A DNA stretch of 64,000 nt from Phytophthora quininea (lineage: Eukaryota; Oomycota; Peronosporomycetes; Peronosporales; Peronosporaceae). The stretch spans positions 1 through 64,000 of the forward strand of contig JAAVTG010000693.1 of assembly GCA_011947345.1 (NCBI GenBank), written 5' to 3'. The position numbers were made by a program, and so were the translations under genes. The notes under the pieces are model-generated. The model was not told the origin of the DNA, ran no database searches, and saw nothing but the letters and a program-made list of their open reading frames with translations. Shown here in pieces: positions 57,875-64,000 of the stretch (position 1 is the stretch's first letter; the number at the start of each line of letters is the position of its first letter).

Positions 57875-59826
57875 TTATCTTCTCCTTGTGCTTTTGTCGC
57901 GTGTTTCCTTATGCTTGTCTCCGCTTAGTCTTCTTGCCATTGTGTTTATCCAAAGTAGAATGGGCTTTTCGTTTTCCCTTTTGCCACCCCTGCCACCACG
58001 ACCACCTCTTTCATTGCTGCTGCTACGTGTAGCAGCGTTGTCTCCTCTCTTCGGCTTTGTGTCGTCGCCTAATACAGTTGATACACCAGTAGACCCACTT
58101 CCACTGTTTCGTGAAGCAAAGTGCTGTGGCGGTTCAGGCTTTAGCCGCTCGTACAATGGGCCTTGTGGTGCTGAGCAGCTAGCAAGAAGTTCATCCCAAT
58201 TCATCCAGCACACAAAGGGCTCAGCCACCTTGTTTGGGTCCATTCCACCAATAAGTGGGCGCAACTTCAGGCATTCAGTGCACTGCACAAATTTTCGTTC
58301 GCCGTCGTCATCATGGGCGTGAGTGTACTTGTAGTGGTGCGCAGACTTTTCCAGGCGCCTAACGCGGTGGATGTAGTCCTGAGCGAACTTGCGCTGGCGG
58401 TATTCCACCAGATCGGTTCCTTTCATCAGCATTACAAGCTTCTCTTCGGGTGCAGAACATTTCTAGGACACGATAGCAAGCTCTGTCAGTAAAAGAAAAT
58501 GAAATCTAAATCAATGAAGAAGTGGAGAAAGTAGCCTTACGTTATGGCGTTTATCCCAGCGGTTCATTTTGCAGTACCAGACAGCCGGCAACTCGGACAC
58601 GTTTACCTGATCTGCACACACGATGCAAAGTTAAAACGAGGCACAAAACGATAGATATCTTCGCACGAAAACGACAAACTTACTCGGTAGCCGACGCCAT
58701 TTCTGGCATTTGTCGCATTGTACCCAGTCGTCCTGCTTGGTCGCAATGGGGTTTAGTTTCACTTCGTCATCATCGTCTTCTGCTGCAGCATCCTTCAGTT
58801 TCTGGAGTGCTGCACTGCGTGTCTCCACAGATAGTTCGGGATACTGTGTGTCAAGCATCGTCGTCTCGGAGGCATTCTTTGTTGGCTGGTCCTCCATTTT
58901 AGTCTCCTCAAGCGTAGACGATGGTTCAGGCCTCCCCACAACAGTTCTTTTGCTTGTGCTACTCCCTGCGGTTTGGTCGGACTGTTATCATTGTCTTCGT
59001 TCGAAGTACCTAACTCCTTCTCCCTCTCCTCTTCCGAGATTATCTGCACCTCAATCCCATAGTAGTCCATGATGTCCTCATCCTCGTCGACGGGGCTAAA
59101 CCCGGCCAGAGTGACGAGACATACTGCAATCGCGCATCAAGGGACATAGGCTTCGCTCGCTCACTTGTCAGCGGGATTGTATCTTCGTCACCGACAACCA
59201 CCGGTGTATACTTCGGTAGAGGTCGACGTGCACGTGGTTGCCGGATTGGCGGAATCACTGGTACCTCAGGTGGTTCCTGATAGACATTATTGGTGGCCCA
59301 AGCCGGCTGCTGAGACGGATGAGCACTACGGCCGATGAGCGCATCAAACATAGCGGCCTCTCTGTCGTCGTCCTGGATGGAGTCGTAGTATTCCTTCAGC
59401 AGTCTGCGCTTCAGACGGAAAATTTCTGCGTTGCGGCTCGGGTTACTGAAGCCGCCATAGTGACGGGCGTGCGGTCTGGCACGAACATGGTGGTGGTGGA
59501 CGTGCCTCCTGGAGAAGTGATGGTTCTCGCCTCCGGTAACGGGGGCGGCGGCGCAGCCTCGTACACGATCTGACAGCGCGGGTAGTAGCGTACGACGCGG
59601 TGCATCTTGTTATTCTTGGGCTTCATGATGGTGAAGTCCTTGAGCTCGATCTCCCGCTGCTCCTCTGGTCGTAACAAGTACACGTCCACCATTTCCATCT
59701 GCGTGGCCTCGGGCTCTGTGTGGGGGCAGGCAAAGGTCAACGTGTGGTGCTACCACACAGCATGCAGAGAAAGGCAGACGCACCGTCCTCCGGGTCCATG
59801 GCGTTGAGCGCCGCGCGCAGGTCCAT
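57875..59826 (-). CDS. Double CW-type zinc-finger protein
   Basis: Start ATG 59826 (MDLRAALNAMDPED); an intron of about 67 nt follows, joining to EPEATQMEMVDVYLLRPEEQ. The N-terminal region has MHRVVRYYPRCQIVYE and a Pro-rich stretch; frame changes near 59500 and 59100 are unresolved and may be introns or indels. The first CW finger is WVQCDKCQKWRRLP, then (next exons) ELPAVWYCKMN and CSAPE. The second is FVQCTECLKLRPL, then PFVCWMNWDELLASCSAPQ. CW domains read histone H3K4 methylation in many nuclear proteins. In the second finger the Trp of the KW motif is replaced by Leu, which may weaken methyl-lysine binding. The C-terminus is Gly/Arg-rich (NERGGRGGRGGKRENE) and basic. Stop 57875-57877. 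Confidence 0.8.
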
Positions 59827-59968
59827 TATCGCTTCGAGCAGCGCTCTCTTTTAGCAAAAACCAAAATGATCAAAATGGCAAAAAAGAAGATAAATGAGGA
59901 TTTGCCAAGCTCCTCGTGGGTTATCGTCTTCAGCACTGACTGTATTGCTTGTTGCTGTGTGCCGTTGT

Positions 59969-61416
59969 CTAAAGAATGAACTTGGACAAGTCTGTGTGCT
60001 CGAGCACATTTGCCAGGCGTTGTTGCACGTACTTCTTGTCGATGGTGAACGCCACTCCGTTCATCTTCGGGGCGTGGAAAGACACCTCCTCGGTGATCTT
60101 GCTGATGATGGTGGCTAGACGGCGTGCTCCGATGTTGTCCGTCTGCGCGTTCACTTGCTCGGCGATGTAGGCAATCTCGGCCACGGCGTCATCTGTAAAG
60201 ATGAGTTGCACCCCTTCCGTCTCCATCAGCGCGCTGGTCTGCTCCAACAGATTGTGGTCCGTGTCCTTGAGGATCTTCTCGAACTCAGCCGCACCCAAAG
60301 GCGACAGAGCAACACGGATAGGCAGACGCCCCTGCAGCTCAGGCATTAGGTCGGACGGCTTGGAGCGGTGAAACGCGCCACTGGCAATGAATAGGATGTG
60401 ATCCGTGTACACAAGACCGTAGCGAGTGTTGACAGCGCATCCTTCAGTTAGCGCCAGCAGCTCTTTCTGCACGCCTTCGCCCTTTCGGTAGTTTGCGCTG
60501 TTCCCTCCTCCCCGGCTTTGGTCTCCAGCGCTCGCTAACTTGTCGATCTCGTCGAGGAACACAATTCCGTTGTGTTGCACATTCTCCAAAGCGCGCTTGA
60601 TAACTTCATCGTCATCAATGATTTCGTCTGCCTCCTCGGCCTCCAGTCGAGGCAAAGCTTCCTTCACCGTCATGCTCTGCGAATTATCCTCCTTCTTCCC
60701 GCCAGATGAGAAACGAGAGGCCATAATGGTGTCGAGGTGCTTCATCATGCTCTCCAGTTCAGGAGGCATTTCCATCATCATGTCCGGGTTTCCTGTCACA
60801 GGACGCGTCCTACTCGACAGCGGCTTGAACTGTACCTTCACCTTGCGATTGTCTACCTTACCGGTAGCAATTTCTTCACGCAGTTCCGCGCGCGAGATGT
60901 CGCTGAGCTTTTTACGGTCCAATAGCTCCACAAGTCGATCGATAGCGCGTTCTCTAGCAGCAGCCGCGTGAAGCATCTGGGCCTCAGCACGCTCAATGTT
61001 CACCGCGACATCTACCAGGTCCTTGATCATGGAGTCGGCGTTGGCGCCGTAGATACCCACTTCCGTGAACTTGGTGGCCTCCACCTTGAGGAAGGGTGAG
61101 CCAGAGATCTTGGCCAGGCGGCGCGCGATCTCCGTCTTGCCAGAGCCCGTGGGACCGCTCATCAGGATGTTCATAGGCGAAATCTCGGCACGCAGCGCGT
61201 CATTCTTCAGCTGGCGGCGTCTCCAGCGGTTGCGCAGTGCGACAGCCACCGCCTTCTTAGCTTCTTCCTGTCCCACGATGAACTTGTCCAAGGCGCGCAC
61301 CACGTCTTCAGGGATTCGATCAGCATCTCCGCGAGGAGTGTACCAATGGGGGCTAGCGGCAGGTCGCTGGCGATGGCGCTGAAGCGGCGCAGGCCAACGC
61401 AGCGCCGGAGCATCAT
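59969..61416 (-). CDS. hslU: HslU (ClpY), mitochondrial ATPase of the HslVU protease
   Basis: AAA+ unfoldase partner of HslV. Motifs: VRALDKFIVGQEEAKKAVAVAL, GPTGSGKTEIARRLAK (Walker A), VEATKFTEVG, an I-domain of about 180 residues, GIVFLDEIDK (Walker B), GRLPIRV, and the HslV-docking tail ending LSKFIL. ATG 61416 gives a short basic, Arg-rich leader (MMLRRCVGLRRFSAIAS), typical of a mitochondrial transit peptide. At G5 (61348-61352) the frame changes; one base restores the join from DLPLAP into TPRGDADRIPEDVV. The familiar GYVGREVDSI reads GIYGANADSM. HslV is not in the window. Confidence 0.92.
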
Positions 61417-61504
61417 CTCGATCTCGAAAATGACCGGCAACTTGCCGGCCGCACCTTTCCACATCAATTCATGTGGTTTACATAATTTGGTTAAACCAAA
61501 ACGG

Positions 61505-61514
61505 TTTTGGCGCC
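61505..61514 (+). promoter_or_regulatory. E2F-like site upstream of NSE1
   Basis: TTTTGGCGCC lies 18 bases before the NSE1 ATG, in the 115-base divergent spacer shared with HslU. It fits the E2F consensus TTTSGCGC. Function inferred from sequence only. Confidence 0.35.
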
Positions 61515-61531
61515 ATCTTTCGACCTGCGTC

Positions 61532-62515
61532 ATGGCGATGAATGACTCAGACCGGATGCTGCTGCAGCGCATCATGGTAGGGCGTTCGCAGAGGCTACTA
61601 CTGATTGAGCATGTTCGCTAAATGATGGCATCACTGCTACTGATTTGTGAGCACAGGCAGCGGGCGCGATGGAGGAGAAGCAGATGCATCGATTGGCCGT
61701 GAAGCTGACGGGCGAGGAAGGTCTGGTTTAGTTGAGTCGGTGATGCAAGTTTTCTGTGCATGAAGAGCTAATTAAGTAGCCTTCTCAACTGCAGACATGA
61801 CGGCTAGTGACGCTGATGCCATGGTGAACAAGGTGGCCGCCAACATCCGAGCCTTTGCGCTGGACATTCGTCGCGGCATGTACGACGACGGCAAGATGTA
61901 CTTAGCGGTGGTCAATACGGTAAGAGCCAAGCTACTATTGTTTGTCTCCTTTTCTTCTTTCTCTTATTTGTGTTGCTTACACCTCTTAGAGCAACGACTC
62001 GATCACAGCCTTTGGTAGCAACTTCAAGCCGTGGGAGATTGTGTTCTTGCGCAAGGTGATCGAGGAGATCGTGGAGTCGTACGTATGCAAGACGTACACT
62101 TCTACTTCTATGTCTGATGCATTTAATCACCGAGCTGCTGGTTGTTCTCGGCGTTGTTAGGGAGGAAGGCGCGCTGGAGGAGTCCGACTTGTTCAACCTG
62201 CGCTTGAATACGACGATCAATGAAGTATCCGACCTCATCCGCAAGTTAGAGGCCGAAAAATGGCTAGCTGCTAGTGCTGTGCGCCTCCAAACGCGCAGTC
62301 TTACTCTCGGACCAAGAGCGTATCTGGAGCTGATTGCTTTCCTGCGGGACTTGCAAGTCAAGAAATGCCCAATCTGTCAGTATGAGCTGTTGCAAGGAGC
62401 CAAATGCAGGAATGACAACTGCGAAATTGTGGTGCATAACGGCTGCATTGACAAGTACGAGAACAGAGGAGTGCGCTACAAGTGCCCCACGTGCCAACAG
62501 CCTGTGCGGCGGTGA
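61532..62515 (+). CDS. NSE1: NSE1, RING-like E3 subunit of the SMC5/6 complex
   Basis: Five exons in perfect phase: 61532-61576, 61657-61720, 61795-61919, 61990-62078 and 62161-62515, giving 225 residues. The N-terminal winged-helix part begins MAMNDSDRMLLQRIM and continues through IRAFALDIRRGM, FKPWEIVFLRKVIEEI, INEVSDLIRKLEAEKW and GPRAYLELIAFL. The C-terminal variant RING has CPICQYEL, GAKCRNDNC, VVHNGCIDKY and KCPTC. NSE1 with NSE3 and NSE4 forms the kleisin-side subcomplex of SMC5/6, acting in DNA repair and chromosome stability. Length and layout are normal. Confidence 0.92.
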
Positions 62516-62614
62516 TCAACTTTTCACGGCAATGCAAGTGCATCGTACGACCCGAGTCTTTATTTTCGTGAAACAAGTTTTACGCCCCCTTGTGTTTCCA
62601 CAGTCCTGGTCTGT

Positions 62615-63405
62615 TTAGTTGTTTTCTTCGGAGACGTTAGGAGCAGCGTCTGCGTCGTACGGTAGCAATGCAGCGGCCACTCTACGGTCCTCGGCATTGA
62701 GGATATTGAAAGTTGCGCAGGCATTGACTGTGTCCAGATATTCCACCACGATGCCGTTCACCTTGAGCATCTCCTTGAGTTCCGGGTCCAAAGCGTGGCT
62801 AATACGCTCTCCGCAACCCAGCACAAGGATCTCTGCAGCATATATGGAAGAGAAACAATGTCAGCACTGGGCTTCGCTCAATTCGACGAGGCTCACAACG
62901 CACCGATCGGTGGATTGGCAACAGTGAAGACAGCGAGATTCTCACGCGTGATTTCCTCCATGCGCTGAGGCTTCCAAAGCTGCAACAACAATAAACACAG
63001 ACAGAAAACGCATTAAACCCATGCTGACATCGTCAATCAATGAACCTGATAGTACCATGGCGATCTCGGAAAACAATGCCACACCGCCACGCATGTTCTA
63101 CAGCAACATTTATTAGTCCGCTGTTTGTTACCAGTCCCTGAGCAACAAGTGACGTCGCAGCGTACCACGTCGTTGATAACGAAGCCTCCTTCGTCGTACT
63201 CGGTGATGGACACTTTGGCCGTGCCGTTGAGCATTTCCTATCAGCGGTTCGATAGTTAAAAGTGATACAGCGACGCAGGGCATGTGGCATTACTGCAAGT
63301 CACCTTGTGCATGTCGTGGCCGTAGTTAATCCACCGACGCGTTAGCCCGTTGGGGCGCGTTGCCGCGCGCAGAGTCCGTCGCAGCTCGAGCAAGGTGCGG
63401 CTCAT
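62615..63405 (-). CDS. NDUFAF3-like complex I assembly factor (DUF498/Mth938 fold)
   Basis: ATG 63405 starts a basic leader (MSRTLLELRRTLRAATRPNG), a likely mitochondrial targeting sequence. Exons: 63304-63405; 63166-63237 (EMLNGTAKVSITEYDEGGF); then from 63097 NMRGGVALFSEIAM; then LWKPQRMEEITRENLAVFTVANPPI; and finally EILVLGCGERISHALDPELKEML, VEYLDTVNACATFN, DRRVAAALLPYD, with the stop at 62615. Each join is in phase when the donor GTACTA after IAM is used. The LGCGER and TVNACATFN motifs are the family hallmarks. It probably helps assemble respiratory complex I in mitochondria. Its ATG is 71 bases from the ADAT2 ATG on the other strand. Confidence 0.88.
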
Positions 63406-63476
63406 GTTTGTCGTTAAACTGTAACCCTCAAAGCGTAACCGTAGACATTTAACAAGCATTTTCAGTAATCCGGGCA

Positions 63477-64000
63477 ATGGACAACCATGAGCAGTTCATG
63501 CGCGAGGCACTGTTGGAGGTAACCAACACTGCTCAATGCATCCTTTTGGCGTTGTATACACATCTCCAGCTCGACAAGCAGACTGAGCCACTGTCCGTTG
63601 TTCTACAGGGCGAGAGAGCGTTGACTCGAGCTGAAGTGCCGGTGGGCTGCGTGTTCGTGTACAATGGCGAGATCATCGCTCGCGCGTCCAACCGCGTCAA
63701 CGAGCTGTACAATGTGAGCAATAGCAAAATATGGGTTAGTGCTACAGCAGATGCAGCTGACTCTGGTGAGTGTAAATGCAGGCCACGATGCACGCAGAAA
63801 TTGTAGCAATTGACGCCATCGCCACCAAATACGGTGATGAAGCTAGCAAGGTTTTATCCGAATGCACACTATACGTTACGTGTGAGCCCTGCATCATGTG
63901 CGCTGGTGCGCTCGCTCATGTGTTTATCAAACACGTATACTTTGGCTGCCACAACGACCGGTTTGGAGGATGCAGCTCCGTGCTCAGCCTACACGAACAA
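63477..64000 (+). CDS. tRNA adenosine deaminase catalytic subunit ADAT2/TAD2, partial
   Basis: Incomplete at the window edge. ATG 63477; exons 63477-63518, 63609-63713 and 63782 onward splice in phase (introns of 90 and 68 nt). The product reads MDNHEQFMREALLE, GERALTRAEVPVGCVFVYNG, then NATMHAEIVAIDAIATKYG and CTLYVTCEPCIMCAGALAH: the zinc-deaminase HAE and PCxxC motifs with proton-shuttling Glu. In family members the heterodimer with ADAT3 converts A34 to inosine in tRNA anticodons. Initiation and both introns look normal. Confidence 0.93.

Overview
The window looks like nuclear DNA of an oomycete, most likely a Peronosporales (Phytophthora-like) species. Introns are 47-90 nt with GT..AG borders, genes are packed with very short intergenic gaps, and the three ubiquitin genes carry a core promoter resembling the oomycete Inr-FPR. 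Flagellar and centriolar genes, an expansin-like secreted protein, a hAT-like transposase family typical of Phytophthora, and decayed Copia, Ty3 and Harbinger elements point the same way. The species cannot be named from the sequence.

Layout. 1-6634 is a tandem array of a roughly 1.4-kb unit, each unit carrying a minus-strand tRNA-Ala(CGC) gene or its remnant; an inverted, tRNA-less piece of the unit lies at 7311-7691. 6635-16190 is gene-poor and transposon-rich: one tRNA-Ser(TGA), a decayed PIF/Harbinger-like element, a chromodomain scrap of a Ty3 element, and Copia RT and integrase/gag fragments in opposite orientations. From 16.2 kb the window becomes gene-dense.

16.2-32.2 kb holds a SNF2 helicase, three ubiquitin genes (4-unit at 19.3 kb, single-unit at 23.9 kb, 3-unit at 30.4 kb), VPS53 of the GARP/EARP tether, a POC5-like centriole protein, a second coiled-coil protein, a PX-like protein and an expansin-like protein. 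The third ubiquitin locus is a mosaic: its upstream part, including a truncated VPS53 end, is an inverted copy of the first locus, while its downstream part is a direct copy of the second.

32.2-47 kb carries a hAT-like transposase, a regulator of microtubule dynamics, a small membrane protein, a SAYSvFN protein with a candidate ubiquitin-interacting motif, an RIIa-like protein, a PH-domain protein, a CCT-domain protein, a DHHC palmitoyltransferase, an unrecognised gene and a sperm-tail PG-rich repeat protein. 47-64 kb carries a calcineurin-like phosphatase with EF-hands, a four-helix membrane protein, a double-length tyrosyl-tRNA synthetase with a degenerate N-terminal half, a PP2C, two gamma-glutamylcyclotransferase-like paralogues, a double CW zinc-finger protein, HslU, NSE1, an NDUFAF3-like factor and the start of ADAT2.

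Functional themes are ubiquitin supply, flagellum/centriole structure (POC5, PG-rich repeats, RIIa-like, microtubule regulator), membrane traffic (VPS53, DHHC, PX, PH), signalling phosphatases and organelle quality control. Many otherwise good genes are broken by single-base changes, mostly in short homopolymers. I read these as probable assembly errors, because neighbouring multi-exon genes (POC5-like, NSE1, NDUFAF3-like, ADAT2, TyrRS) splice cleanly in phase.
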